Shown here one piece after another: positions 38,630 to 47,734 of a stretch of 64,000 nt of DNA (its first letter is position 1; each line of letters begins with the position of its first letter). Under the pieces are notes generated by a model, which did no database searches, had not been told where the DNA came from, and was given only the letters and a program-made list of their open reading frames with translations. A program made the position numbers and the translations under genes. This stretch comes from UBA7672 sp041398245 (lineage in GTDB: Bacteria > Pseudomonadota > Alphaproteobacteria > Caulobacterales > Hyphomonadaceae): contig JAWKVC010000001.1 of the NCBI GenBank assembly GCA_041398245.1, positions 268,954 to 332,953 on the forward strand, in the 5' to 3' direction.

Positions 38630-39400
38630 TCAGAACGAGAACTGCTCGCGCAGGATGCGTTCATCCAGCCCGTGGCCGTCGTCAAACAGCATGGTCAGCG
38701 GTTGCGACCTGTCCTCGCGAATGCTCACCCGCGCAACGTCGCGCACTTCCTGCGTATCCGCCGATGCTGAAACAGATCGCCGTTCCGCCTCGAGCACCTC
38801 GATCTCGACACGCGCATCATGGCGCAGCAGCGCCCCCCGCCACCGGCGCGGCCGGAAAGGCGAGATCGGCGTGAGCGCGAGCAGGTTGGCACCGATCGGC
38901 AGGATCGGCCCGTGCGCCGAAAGGTTGTAGGCCGTGGACCCGGCCGGCGTCGCGACGAGCACGCCGTCCGCCGCAAGATCCGCCAGCCGCACCCGCCCGT
39001 CGACGATGATCCGCAGATTGGCGGTCTGGGCCGTCTGGCGCAGCAGCGACACCTCGTTGATCGCACGCAGCGTGGATTCCTCGCCGTCGACCCGTGTCGC
39101 CTTCATCTCCAGCGGATGGATCACCACCCGCACGGCCGCATCGAGCCGCGCCGGAAGGTCCTCGTCGCTGTACTCGTTCATCAGAAAGCCGACCGTCCCC
39201 CGGTGCATGCCATAGACCGGGATACGGTCGCCGTATCGGCCGCGCAGCGTCTCCAGCATCCAGCCATCGCCGCCCAGCGCCACGATGACGTTGGCCTGCC
39301 CAAGCTCGGCCTGGCCATAGCGCCGGACCATCGCCTCCAGCGCCTGCCGCGCTTCCGGCTTGGCCGAAGCCGTGAAGTGGATTCTGGGCGCAGCGCTCAT
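38630..39400 (-). CDS. nadK: NAD kinase
   Basis: A 256-residue cytoplasmic enzyme. The GGDG motif (residues 43-46, VALGGDGWMLETL) and the nucleotide-binding ATPAGSTAYNLSAHGPI are diagnostic, with NEYSDEDLPARL between. It phosphorylates NAD to NADP. Slightly shorter than the E. coli enzyme, as is usual in Alphaproteobacteria. Convergent with the Gfo/Idh gene with 10 bases between. Confidence 0.94.
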   Translation of the reverse strand: MSAAPRIHFTASAKPEARQALEAMVRRYGQAELGQANVIVALGGDGWMLETLRGRYGDRIPVYGMHRGTVGFLMNEYSDEDLPARLDAAVRVVIHPLEMKATRVDGEESTLRAINEVSLLRQTAQTANLRIIVDGRVRLADLAADGVLVATPAGSTAYNLSAHGPILPIGANLLALTPISPFRPRRWRGALLRHDARVEIEVLEAERRSVSASADTQEVRDVARVSIREDRSQPLTMLFDDGHGLDERILREQFSF

Positions 39401-39525
39401 CCGGATTCCCGCCTGGAGTTCAAGCTATAGGCCGGTTTTTGCCGGTTGACGACCAGCCATTGACCCAGCGCAAAGCTTCCCTCCCGCATCCGGGCGCCAT
39501 AAACTCCATCGTGGAGGAACAGGTC

Positions 39526-40296
39526 ATGGCTGACGATTTCAAATCGGTTTCGATGAAACAGCGCGTCAGCGCCGAGGAGTGGCAGGCGAGGGTCGATCTT
39601 GCCGCGCTCTACCGTCTGGTCACCCTCTACGGGTGGGACGACATGATCTTCACCCACATCTCGGCCCGGGTGCCGGGGCCCGAGCATCACTTCCTCATCA
39701 ACCCGTATGGTTACTTCTTCAACGAGATCACGGCCTCCTCGCTGGTGAAGATCGATCTCGACGGCAACATCGTCGAGCCGACTGACCACATGATCAATCC
39801 GGCCGGCTTCACCATCCACTCGGCCGTCCACGCTGCCCGCGAGGATGCGAAGTTCGTGCTTCACCTGCATACCGATGCCGGTATTGCAGTCGCCTCCACC
39901 AAGGAAGGCCTCCTGCCGATCAGCCAGCATGCCCTGATTGTCCTGCCGAACCTTGCCTATCACGACTATGAAGGCATCGCGCTCGATCTCGACGAACGCG
40001 AGCGTCTCGTGCGCGACCTTGGCGACAAGAACGCCTTGCTGCTCTGGAACCACGGCACGCTCGCCGTCGGTTCAACGGCGGCCCAGTGCTGGATGCAGAT
40101 CTTCTTCCTTGAGCGCGCTTGCCAGATCCAGGTGATGGCGTCGGCGCAGGGCCGCGACTACCTGCGTATGGCGCCGGATGAGGCCATTGCCACGGTGGCG
40201 GAACAGCAGGCGGCGGCTTCCGGCGTCGGGGCCATGCTGGCCTGGCCCGGCTGCCTCCGGAAGCTGGACCGCGAGTCGCCCGGCTACGACACCTGA
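39526..40296 (+). CDS. Class II aldolase/adducin family protein
   Basis: A 256-residue protein. HISARVPGPEHHFLINP and the zinc-binding FVLHLHTDAGIAVAST (HxH) are characteristic, followed by LLLWNHGTLAVG with the third His. Start chosen at MADDFKSV because of GGAGGAAC seven bases upstream; the frame stays open earlier. Members cleave or decarboxylate small phosphorylated sugars, but many adducin-like members, this one probably included, have no assigned substrate. Confidence 0.82.
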   Translation: MADDFKSVSMKQRVSAEEWQARVDLAALYRLVTLYGWDDMIFTHISARVPGPEHHFLINPYGYFFNEITASSLVKIDLDGNIVEPTDHMINPAGFTIHSAVHAAREDAKFVLHLHTDAGIAVASTKEGLLPISQHALIVLPNLAYHDYEGIALDLDERERLVRDLGDKNALLLWNHGTLAVGSTAAQCWMQIFFLERACQIQVMASAQGRDYLRMAPDEAIATVAEQQAAASGVGAMLAWPGCLRKLDRESPGYDT

Positions 40297-40322
40297 GCCA
40301 GCGCTGATCCGGGGGGACAAGC

Positions 40323-41021
40323 TTGGGGGGAATTCGACGCACGATCGGGCGGGCGCTGCCGCTGGCGTGCCTCGCGCCTGTCGCACAGCCTGCCCATGCC
40401 GGCGCCTGGAGCCTTCCCGAAGGCGTGCAGCAATGGTTTGCCACGCTGTCGCGTGAGACCGGCGATTTCGGCGAGACATGGCGGGCGGATGACTTCACGG
40501 AGTTTGGCCTCGGGGATGGCTGGGGCCTCAATCTCAAGGTCGAAAGCGAGATCCGTATCAACTCGACCTTTGACGACAAGTCGGGCGTCCGCCTCGGCAT
40601 TTTGAAGGCGTTCCCGCTCGGCGATCGCGGGTCCTTCGCCATCACCGCCTCCGCGCTTGGCGGAGAGTCGCTCGACGGCATCGATTGTCAGGGCGAGGGC
40701 TATGAGGTGCGCGCCGCGCTGGGCACATCCTTCAATGCCTGGGGTCACGAAGGCTTCGTAAATGTCGAGACCGGCCACCGCGCCCGCAAGGCTTGCGAGC
40801 GCAATGTCGCCGAACTCGCAATCGGCCTCGATCTGGACCCGGACTGGCAGGTCTCCCTCAAACTCTGGAGCGAAGGCGGCGGCGAAACCGGCGTCGCCAA
40901 GGTAGAGGCCTCCCTCATGCGCGATTTCTGGGGCATGGGCATCGGGGTCGGCTGGCGCGAGGAGATCTCCGGCAATTTCGAGGAAAAAGGCTGGGTTCTC
41001 AACGGCCGCGTCCGCTTCTAA
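40323..41021 (+). CDS. Exported protein with beta-strand pattern, possible outer-membrane barrel
   Basis: A 232-residue protein with no recognised family. A signal peptide is visible (RTIGRALPLACLAPVAQPAHA). The rest alternates hydrophobic and polar residues in ten or so strand-like stretches (GWGLNLKVESEIRIN; SFAITASALGG; FVNVETGHRAR; WQVSLKLWSEG) and ends in VLNGRVRF, a C-terminal Phe typical of outer-membrane barrels. The start appears to be TTG with GGGGGGAC seven bases upstream; no ATG is available nearby. It follows the aldolase gene by 26 bases. Confidence 0.6.
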   Translation: MGGIRRTIGRALPLACLAPVAQPAHAGAWSLPEGVQQWFATLSRETGDFGETWRADDFTEFGLGDGWGLNLKVESEIRINSTFDDKSGVRLGILKAFPLGDRGSFAITASALGGESLDGIDCQGEGYEVRAALGTSFNAWGHEGFVNVETGHRARKACERNVAELAIGLDLDPDWQVSLKLWSEGGGETGVAKVEASLMRDFWGMGIGVGWREEISGNFEEKGWVLNGRVRF

Positions 41022-41129
41022 CCGGATCGGGATCCCGCTTCCGGGTGAGACGTTTGTTAACCCTCCGGCTGGCAGTATGCTTGTCGAAGGAAGCGGTCTG
41101 CACCGCGCTATGATTCGAAGGGGGCAGAC

Positions 41130-41633
41130 ATGGCCAGACAGAAGCCAATCGAGGTCATCACGCCCCCCAACGTCCTCAAGGCAAAGATCGGCGGCGCGAT
41201 GCCCGCGCTCGATCAGCGCGCCATTGCGCGCGCCGAAGCCGCTCTCCAGAAGATGTCCGACCAGTTCGGCGACTGGATCAACGAGGAACTGGCCCATCTG
41301 CTGAACGCCTGGGCCGCCTACGAAAAAGATCCGGGAACGCTTGCCTCCAAGAATGAACTCCATCGTCGCGCGCACGATCTCAAGGGTCTCGCGCCGACCT
41401 ATGGCTATCCGCTGGTCGGACGCATCTGCGCAACGCTCTGCAAGCTGACGGGCGACGAGCACGGCGAACTCAATCCACCAGACCGTCTGCTCAAGGCGCA
41501 TGTGGATGCGGTGAAAGCCGCCGTCATGGGCAAGATCATGGGCGCAGACCATCCGGTCGGCCTCGCGCTTACCGCCGAACTTGAGTCCCAGACCAAGGAA
41601 CTCATCAGCCGTCAGGCGCCGCCTGCGGCCTGA
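41130..41633 (+). CDS. HPt (histidine phosphotransfer) domain protein
   Basis: A 167-residue protein. The central region ELHRRAHDLKGLAPTYGYP carries the phosphorylatable His at residue 82 within the HDLKG motif, in a predicted four-helix bundle. It would shuttle phosphate between a hybrid histidine kinase and a response regulator; no partner is encoded nearby. GGGGGCAGAC precedes the ATG. Convergent with the Nudix gene (six bases between). Confidence 0.8.
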   Translation: MARQKPIEVITPPNVLKAKIGGAMPALDQRAIARAEAALQKMSDQFGDWINEELAHLLNAWAAYEKDPGTLASKNELHRRAHDLKGLAPTYGYPLVGRICATLCKLTGDEHGELNPPDRLLKAHVDAVKAAVMGKIMGADHPVGLALTAELESQTKELISRQAPPAA

Positions 41634-41639
41634 GCCGGC

Positions 41640-42419
41640 CTATCCCAATACATTGCCGATGCGCTCTTCCGTGAGCCCGTAACCGGCTTCCGCCGGTATC
41701 ATCAGGACCTTTCCGTCAGCGCGTTCGACAACCTGCGGCTCGACCGTCACGACCGTCCGCGCCCGGGTCGCGGCCTCAGCTTCCGTTGCATTCGCTGACC
41801 GGCCCAGCACTTCCAGATTCAGCCGAGTCGGGAACATCAGCTTGGCCTCGCCACGCTGGCGCTGCTGCAACACGTCGGTTGGCGTCACCCACTGATGGTC
41901 GACCGCTTCACGGCCGTCATGCCGCGCCACCTGTGAAGACGGCGCACGCACCAGAAAGAAGTGCGTATCGAACCGTCTCGGCTCGAAGCTTGGCGTGATC
42001 CAGTGCGCAAAGGGCGCGAGCTTCTCCAGCGATAGGCTGAGACCGGCGCTGCCGATGAGTTCGAGAAAGCGGCGCGGATCCTCCTCGACGCGACCCCGCT
42101 CGCCTTCGAACACGCTGCAATCGTCCGCCGTCAGATCATCGGCGCCGCGCGTCGCCAGCAGAATCCCGGATTCCTCGAAGACCTCCCGCGCCGCCGCCAC
42201 CCGCAGCGACCGCGCATAGGCGTCATAGCTTCCGCTCGACAGCGCATCCCAGGCCGGATCGGCGTCGGCCGCCGCGACCTTGCCGCCGGGAAACACCCAG
42301 GCGCTCGCGCCGAACGCCATGCCCGCGCTCCGGCGCACCATCAGCACTTCAAGGCCTTCGCCGTCGCGCACGATCAGAACGGTCGAAGCCGGTTTCGGCG
42401 CATCCGCTGACGCACTCAT
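41640..42419 (-). CDS. Nudix hydrolase
   Basis: A 259-residue protein. A Nudix box is recognisable as WVFPGGKVAAAD followed by AAREVFEESGILLA, but about 30 residues separate the glycines from the RExxEE part, as in the NUDT19-like branch. It hydrolyses a nucleoside-diphosphate-linked compound, perhaps a CoA derivative; the substrate is not decidable. Divergent from the EAL-like gene. Confidence 0.8.
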   Translation of the reverse strand: MSASADAPKPASTVLIVRDGEGLEVLMVRRSAGMAFGASAWVFPGGKVAAADADPAWDALSSGSYDAYARSLRVAAAREVFEESGILLATRGADDLTADDCSVFEGERGRVEEDPRRFLELIGSAGLSLSLEKLAPFAHWITPSFEPRRFDTHFFLVRAPSSQVARHDGREAVDHQWVTPTDVLQQRQRGEAKLMFPTRLNLEVLGRSANATEAEAATRARTVVTVEPQVVERADGKVLMIPAEAGYGLTEERIGNVLG

Positions 42420-42556
42420 GCAGCCCTCTTTAACTCATTGGAAAGACCTGAAAATACGGGCCAATTCGTTGAAAATTGCACGATCCGATTTGGGCCGGTC
42501 TTCAGGTCGCCCTGTTATCCATACCGGGAACTCAGCATCTAACCCGGAAGCCTGCA

Positions 42557-43255
42557 ATGACCCATGCGCGCGCATCGCACCTGCGTCTTGTCGTGAACGA
42601 GCCGCAGCCCGCCGCCATCCGCCAGCCGCGCCTGCGGTTCCGGCCGGTGGTGCGCCTTGCGGACGGCAGCCCGTTCGGCATGGAAGCCGAGGCCGACATT
42701 GCGTTTGAAGACACCTTCCGTCCCCGCCATCTGTCGGATGCGGCCCTGCCGTCCGCCGCCGGCTGGCTCGGCGACCTGATCGAGCGCGCCTGCCGTCTGG
42801 CGCAGGACACCAATGTGACGCCGCGTCCGATGTCGATCCTCGCGCCGATGGCGGCGCTGGCCGACAAGGATTCCCCGATGGCCGCTGAAGCCGCCGTCGC
42901 ACGTGCTGGCGCTCTTGCCCAGGAAATCCGCCTCGACTTCTGCGACGCCTCGGTCTCGGCTCTGGAAGACCTGGCGCTGGATCGCGTCGACGCCTTCCGC
43001 CGCCGTGGTTTCCGCGTCGGTCTCGACGCCCGCAAGTCCTGGCACACGCCGATGGGCGCCCGCGCCCGCCTGACATTCGAGGCAGTCCGCCTCGACCCGT
43101 CGCGTTGCGAGGTCCTCGAAATCCCGATGACGCGTATCGAAGTCGCTTCGGCTGACGGTATCGCCCTGATCGCGGAAAACGTCCGCTGGCGTGACGCGGA
43201 CAAGCTGGCCGACATGGGCGTTCACTTCGCCGTGGCCCCGCGCGCCGACGGCTAG
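42557..43255 (+). CDS. Degenerate EAL-like domain protein
   Basis: A 232-residue protein. LRFRPVVRLADGSPFGMEAE looks like the first strand of an EAL domain (usual ending EAL replaced by EAE) and LALDRVDAFRRRGFRVGLDA like the later GxxxALDDFG region, with the second Asp missing. Metal- and c-di-GMP-binding residues are not evident, so it is probably not an active phosphodiesterase. The start at MTHARASHLRLV has GGAAG upstream. The lytic transglycosylase begins 67 bases downstream on the same strand, suggesting a functional link. Confidence 0.6.
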   Translation: MTHARASHLRLVVNEPQPAAIRQPRLRFRPVVRLADGSPFGMEAEADIAFEDTFRPRHLSDAALPSAAGWLGDLIERACRLAQDTNVTPRPMSILAPMAALADKDSPMAAEAAVARAGALAQEIRLDFCDASVSALEDLALDRVDAFRRRGFRVGLDARKSWHTPMGARARLTFEAVRLDPSRCEVLEIPMTRIEVASADGIALIAENVRWRDADKLADMGVHFAVAPRADG

Positions 43256-43322
43256 ACCGCCGGAATTAACCCCTCGCTAACCATAAGGTGACGTGCTGGC
43301 TCCTCGCGACAGGAACCAGCAC

Positions 43323-44048
43323 GTGACCGATTCCATCGGCGCCTCTTCGAACGCCGCCTCGCACGCAACCGTGCTGGCCGCCCTGCGCTCGGCCTCCACC
43401 GCGACCGGCGTCGATTTCGGCTACCTGGTGAAGACCGCCCAGCGCGAAAGCAATTTCGATCCAACAGCCAAGGCCTCCACCTCGTCCGCCGCCGGCCTCT
43501 TCCAGTTCACCAACGCCACCTGGCTCGACACCATCGCCCGCCATGGCGCGCGCCACGGCGTCGACACGTCGGGCATGTCCCGCGACCAGATCCTTGATCT
43601 GCGGAATGATCCGGAAATGTCCGCGCGCATGGGCGCCGAACTCGCCGCCGAGAACGCGCGCATCCTCGAACGCAAGATCGGACGTCCGGTCACGACCGGC
43701 GAGCTTTACCTCGCCCACTTCCTCGGCGCGTCTGACGCCGCCAAGCTGATCGGCGCCGCGCGCACGGACGGCCAGGCCTCCGCCGCTGACCTGCTGCCGC
43801 GCGCCGCGTCCGCCAATGTGAACGTCTTCAAGGGCCGCGATGGCACCGCGCTGTCCGCCGCCGATCTCTACAGGAAGCTGACCAGCGCCGATGTCGCTTC
43901 GGCCGACGCCAGCGAGGTAAGCGCCTTCAACGCATCGCCAGCCCCGGCGGCCGGGTCTTCTGTCCTGCTTCAGGCGCGCCTCGGCGCCGCAGCGCTCACC
44001 AGCAGCCTGATGACCGCGCTGTTCGGCCTGCAGGAAGACGGCCGCTAG
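43323..44048 (+). CDS. Lytic transglycosylase-like (SLT domain) protein
   Basis: A 241-residue protein. VKTAQRESNFDPTAKAST contains the catalytic Glu of the SLT fold, followed by SSAAGLFQFTNATWLDTI and GELYLAHFLGASDAAKLI. These enzymes cleave the glycan strand of peptidoglycan. No signal peptide is visible. The start is ambiguous: GTG at 43323 (AGGA upstream) is preferred over GTG at 43293 (AAGGTG upstream). Its TAG shares CTAG with the stop of the convergent CoA-transferase gene. Confidence 0.8.
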   Translation: MTDSIGASSNAASHATVLAALRSASTATGVDFGYLVKTAQRESNFDPTAKASTSSAAGLFQFTNATWLDTIARHGARHGVDTSGMSRDQILDLRNDPEMSARMGAELAAENARILERKIGRPVTTGELYLAHFLGASDAAKLIGAARTDGQASAADLLPRAASANVNVFKGRDGTALSAADLYRKLTSADVASADASEVSAFNASPAPAAGSSVLLQARLGAAALTSSLMTALFGLQEDGR

Positions 44049-45253
44049 GCAACCGCCTTGCTGGCGTACATCGCGTCGATCTCCGCAGCGCCATAGCCCA
44101 GCGACGCCAGCACCTCGCGCGTATGTTGACCCAGCCCCGGCCCCGGACCCTTCGGTCCATCGTCGGCGCCCGGAAAGCGCGCGGGCGAAGCCGGCGCGGC
44201 AAATGTCCCCGCGCCATCCTTGCCCGGCATCTGCACGATGCCCCCGGCGGCATGCACCTGCGGGTCGACCGCGACGTCCGCCAGCGTCTGGCAAGGCGCC
44301 CAGGCGATCTCTTCGCGCGTCAACCGCTCGGCCAGTTCGTCCTTGGTGAACTTCGCGAACGCCGCATCGAACATCGCCGTGATCTCCGAGGAATGGTCGC
44401 GCCGCGACTTGCCGTCCTGCAGGCGCGGGTCTGTCTCAAGATCCGGCAGGTCAAGCGCCCGCGCCATGCGCGGCAGATCAGCCTTGCCCGCGCGCGCCAC
44501 GATGCACAGCCACTGGTCGTCCTTCGAGCGGAAGAAGTTCGACAGCGGGTGATAGGCCTGATCCCGCGGCCGCGTCGACGCAATACGGCCGAAGAAGAGC
44601 TGGATCGAAAGGTCGGTGTGCAGCGTGTAGAGTCCGGTGCGCAGCAGGCTCACATCGACCAGCTGTCCCTTGCCGGTCTTCATCGCCTGGATCAGCGCCG
44701 CGTTGATCGCCGCCACGGCGGCAATGCTGGTGGTGTGATCGCCGCTCGCGGTCCGCACCGGGAACAGCTCCGCGCCCTTCGGCGCCGTCAGCCGCGCAAG
44801 CCCCGATCGCGACCAGAAGCTCGCCACGTCAAAGCCCGGCGCGTTGGCGTCCGGCCCCTCAAGCCCGTACCCGGTCAGCGCGCAGTAGACGAGCTTCGGA
44901 TTCCGCTTCGACAGGATGTCGTAGCCCAGCCCCGAACGCTCGATGCCCCCGGGGCGCACATTGGTCAGGAACACGTCGGCCCCATCGGCCAGTTTGCGGA
45001 TGATCTCGCGGCCTTCCTCGGTCCGGGCGTCGACGACGATGGATTTCTTGCCCCGGTTGTCAGCGTCGAACGAAGGATTGTCCGTCAGGTGCTCCTTGCC
45101 GGTTCCCTTGGTCGGGAAGTTGTTCCTGACCGGGTCCCCGCCCGGCGGCTCGATCTTTATGACCTCGGCTCCCCAATCGGAAAGAATGCCGCCGGCCCCC
45201 GGCGCGGCAAAATACGTAGCGTGTTCAATGACCTTTATGCCCTGGAGCAGCAA
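44045..45253 (-). CDS. CaiB/BaiF family III CoA-transferase
   Basis: A 402-residue protein. GIKVIEHATYFAAPGAGGIL is the family start, EVIKIEPPGGDPVR the next conserved segment, and GKGQLVDVSLLRTGLYTL carries the catalytic Asp. It transfers CoA between carboxylic acids. The acid is unknown. The neighbouring acyl-CoA dehydrogenase (46544-47710) suggests a fatty or branched-chain acid route, but DUF2336 lies between them. Confidence 0.87.
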   Translation of the reverse strand: MLLQGIKVIEHATYFAAPGAGGILSDWGAEVIKIEPPGGDPVRNNFPTKGTGKEHLTDNPSFDADNRGKKSIVVDARTEEGREIIRKLADGADVFLTNVRPGGIERSGLGYDILSKRNPKLVYCALTGYGLEGPDANAPGFDVASFWSRSGLARLTAPKGAELFPVRTASGDHTTSIAAVAAINAALIQAMKTGKGQLVDVSLLRTGLYTLHTDLSIQLFFGRIASTRPRDQAYHPLSNFFRSKDDQWLCIVARAGKADLPRMARALDLPDLETDPRLQDGKSRRDHSSEITAMFDAAFAKFTKDELAERLTREEIAWAPCQTLADVAVDPQVHAAGGIVQMPGKDGAGTFAAPASPARFPGADDGPKGPGPGLGQHTREVLASLGYGAAEIDAMYASKAVA

Positions 45254-45383
45254 AATGGGGCCTCCCTAAGTGAGTGCCGGTAGCACTATTTTCCGGCGCC
45301 TCGTAAATATCCATTAACCCGGCGCAGCAATTGTCATTTTTCGAATGAGTTCAAGCCGCCAGAAGGCAGAAGGCTCGGCCGCA

Positions 45384-46532
45384 ATGACGATTGCAACGAT
45401 GCGATCCTCTCTCACGCAGGACGATATCCGCCGTCTCGTGCGTGGGGATAGCCCGGAGGCGCGCGCCAACGCCGCCCACAAGATCTGCCGCCGTATCGAC
45501 ACGATGGAGATCTCCGAAGCGGAGACAGACAGCGCGCGCCAGGTGCTCGACCTGATGTGCAACGACGCGGCGGTGCTCGTCCGCCGCGCGCTCGCCGTCA
45601 CGCTCCGCAACTCGCCCAAGCTGCCGCGCGACATCGCCGTGAAGCTGGCCAAAGATGTCGACGCCGTCGCCGTGCCTGTTCTCAAGAACTCGCCCGTCGT
45701 CACCGATGAGGATCTTGTCGAGATCGTGCTGGCCGGCTCCGTCGAGAAACAGGTCGCCATCGCCCAACGCCCCGCGCTTGGCGAAGGCCTCACCGAGGTC
45801 ATATCGCTCTACGCCGCCAAGCCCGCCGTCGAGGCCTGCACGCTGAACGAAGGCGCGAGCTTTTCTGACGACGCCTTCGCCGGCCTGCTGAAGCGCTTCG
45901 CCAACGACAACGAGATCAAGAGCGCGCTCGTCTCGCGCTCCAGCCTGCCGATGCACGTCACCGAGAAGCTGGTGAACATGGTGACGGGCGAACTGTTCGA
46001 CCGCCTCGTCAACAAGCACGAGCTTCCGCCACAGCTCGCCATCGAGATCGCGTCCGGCGCCCGTGAACGCGCCACGCTAGACCTGGTCGAGCAAGCCGGC
46101 ATCACCAGCGATCCGGAACGCTTCGTCCAGCAGCTGCATCTCAACGGCCGCCTCACGCCGTCGCTGATCATGCGCGCGCTCTGCCTCGGCCACATTGGCT
46201 TCGTCGAATACGCCATGGCCGAACTCGCCGGCATCCCGCGCTCCAAGGCGTGGCTGATGATCCACGATGCGGGCACGCTCGGCCTCAAGACGATCTTCGA
46301 GCGCGCCGGGCTTCCCTCCGGCATGTTCACGGCCTTCCGCCTCGCGGTCGACATCTACCACAAGACCGAGATGAACGGCGGCGCAGGCGACAAGGAGCGC
46401 TTCCGCCAGCGCATGGTCGAACGCGTGCTGACCCAGTTCCAGGCCATCCCACGCGCCGACCTCGAATACCTGCTCGACAAGCTCGACGCACTCGACGACG
46501 CACGCCAGCAAGGCTCGATCGCCGCAGCCTGA
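45384..46532 (+). CDS. DUF2336 family protein
   Basis: A 382-residue, mainly helical protein with HEAT-like repeats. The N-terminal SSLTQDDIRRLVRGDSPEARANAAHKIC and following NDAAVLVRRALAVTLRNSPK match DUF2336, found mostly in Alphaproteobacteria. The family has no firm function; some members sit near signalling genes. The ATG at 45384 has GAAGG upstream; an earlier in-frame ATG at 45345 has none. Confidence 0.8.
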   Translation: MTIATMRSSLTQDDIRRLVRGDSPEARANAAHKICRRIDTMEISEAETDSARQVLDLMCNDAAVLVRRALAVTLRNSPKLPRDIAVKLAKDVDAVAVPVLKNSPVVTDEDLVEIVLAGSVEKQVAIAQRPALGEGLTEVISLYAAKPAVEACTLNEGASFSDDAFAGLLKRFANDNEIKSALVSRSSLPMHVTEKLVNMVTGELFDRLVNKHELPPQLAIEIASGARERATLDLVEQAGITSDPERFVQQLHLNGRLTPSLIMRALCLGHIGFVEYAMAELAGIPRSKAWLMIHDAGTLGLKTIFERAGLPSGMFTAFRLAVDIYHKTEMNGGAGDKERFRQRMVERVLTQFQAIPRADLEYLLDKLDALDDARQQGSIAAA

Positions 46533-46543
46533 TCGCTTGAAGC

Positions 46544-47710
46544 CTAGTAGCTCTTCGGCAACCCGAGCACGCGCTCGGAGATGAAGTTCAGGATCATCTC
46601 GCGGCTGACCGGCGCAATGCGCGCGATCATCGCCTCGCGCATGAAGCGCTCGACATCGTACTCCTTGGCGTAGCCCATGCCGCCGTGCGCCAGCACGGAA
46701 GCCTCGCACGCATTGAAGCCCGCCTCGGCGCCGAGATATTTCGCCGCGTTCGCTTCCGCGCCGCATTCCTTGCCCTGATCGTAGAGCTGCGCCGCCTTGT
46801 AGGCGAGCAGCTCCGCCGCGCTCAGCTCAGCCCAGCACTTGGCCAGCGGATGGGCGACGCCCTGGTTCTGGCCAATCGGACGGCCGAACACAGTGCGCTC
46901 CTTGGCGTAGGTCGTCGCGCGCTCCAGCGCCGCAAAGCCAAGGCCGATGGCTTCGACGCCGAACAGCACGCGCTCCGGGTTGAGACCCTGCAACAGATAC
47001 TTGAAGCCCTGACCTTCCTCGCCGATCAGCGCTTCCTTCGGGATCTCGACATTGTCGAAGTACAGCATGTTGCACTCGACAGCCTTGCGGCCCATTTTCG
47101 GGATCGGCTTTGCGTCAACGCCCTTCATATCCATGTAGAACAGCGACAGGCCCATATAGGGCTTGGCGACCTTGTCCTGTGGCGTCGTGCGCGCGATCAG
47201 CAGGATCTTGTCGGCGCGCTGCGCGCCGGTCGTCCAGATCTTGCGGCCGTTGATGACATAGCCGGAGTTGGTGCGCTCCGCGCGCGTCTGCAGGCTCGAC
47301 GTATCAAGGCCCGAGTTCGGCTCTGTCACGCCGAAGCACATCTTCTGTTCGCCGGAGATGATCTTCGGCAGGTATTCCTGCTTCTGCTCGGCCGTGCCGA
47401 ACTTCTCGATCGGCTTGGCGCCGAAGATGTTGAGGTGGATCGACGAGCAGCCCGTAAAGCCCGCGCCCGAACGCGCCACGGCCTGCATCATGATGGAGGC
47501 TTCCATCAGCCCAAGGCCCGATCCGCCGACCTCTTCCGGCATCGCAATGCCAAGCCAGCCGCCTTCGGCCATCGCCTTGGTGAACTCTTCCGGCCAATCG
47601 CCCGTGTCGTCGCACTTGCGCCAGTACTCCGGCGTGAACTGGGCGCACACCGCCGCGACCGCATCCTTGATGGCTTCCTGGTCTTCCGTCATCGGCGCGA
47701 TATTGTGCAT
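46544..47710 (-). CDS. Acyl-CoA dehydrogenase
   Basis: A 388-residue FAD flavoprotein. MCFGVTEPNSGLDTSSLQT is the FAD/substrate-binding signature, INGRKIWTTGAQRADKILL follows, and YAKERTVFGRPIGQNQGV and LAHGGMGYAKEYDVERFMREA mark the C-terminal domain. It introduces a double bond alpha-beta to CoA. The end (REAMIARIAPVSREMI) lacks the common YEGT loop, so the catalytic base may sit elsewhere. Whether it acts on isovaleryl-CoA (leucine pathway) or another acyl-CoA is open. Confidence 0.88.
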   Translation of the reverse strand: MHNIAPMTEDQEAIKDAVAAVCAQFTPEYWRKCDDTGDWPEEFTKAMAEGGWLGIAMPEEVGGSGLGLMEASIMMQAVARSGAGFTGCSSIHLNIFGAKPIEKFGTAEQKQEYLPKIISGEQKMCFGVTEPNSGLDTSSLQTRAERTNSGYVINGRKIWTTGAQRADKILLIARTTPQDKVAKPYMGLSLFYMDMKGVDAKPIPKMGRKAVECNMLYFDNVEIPKEALIGEEGQGFKYLLQGLNPERVLFGVEAIGLGFAALERATTYAKERTVFGRPIGQNQGVAHPLAKCWAELSAAELLAYKAAQLYDQGKECGAEANAAKYLGAEAGFNACEASVLAHGGMGYAKEYDVERFMREAMIARIAPVSREMILNFISERVLGLPKSY

Positions 47711-47734
47711 GTGTCTCCTCCCGGGCGTCGCGGA

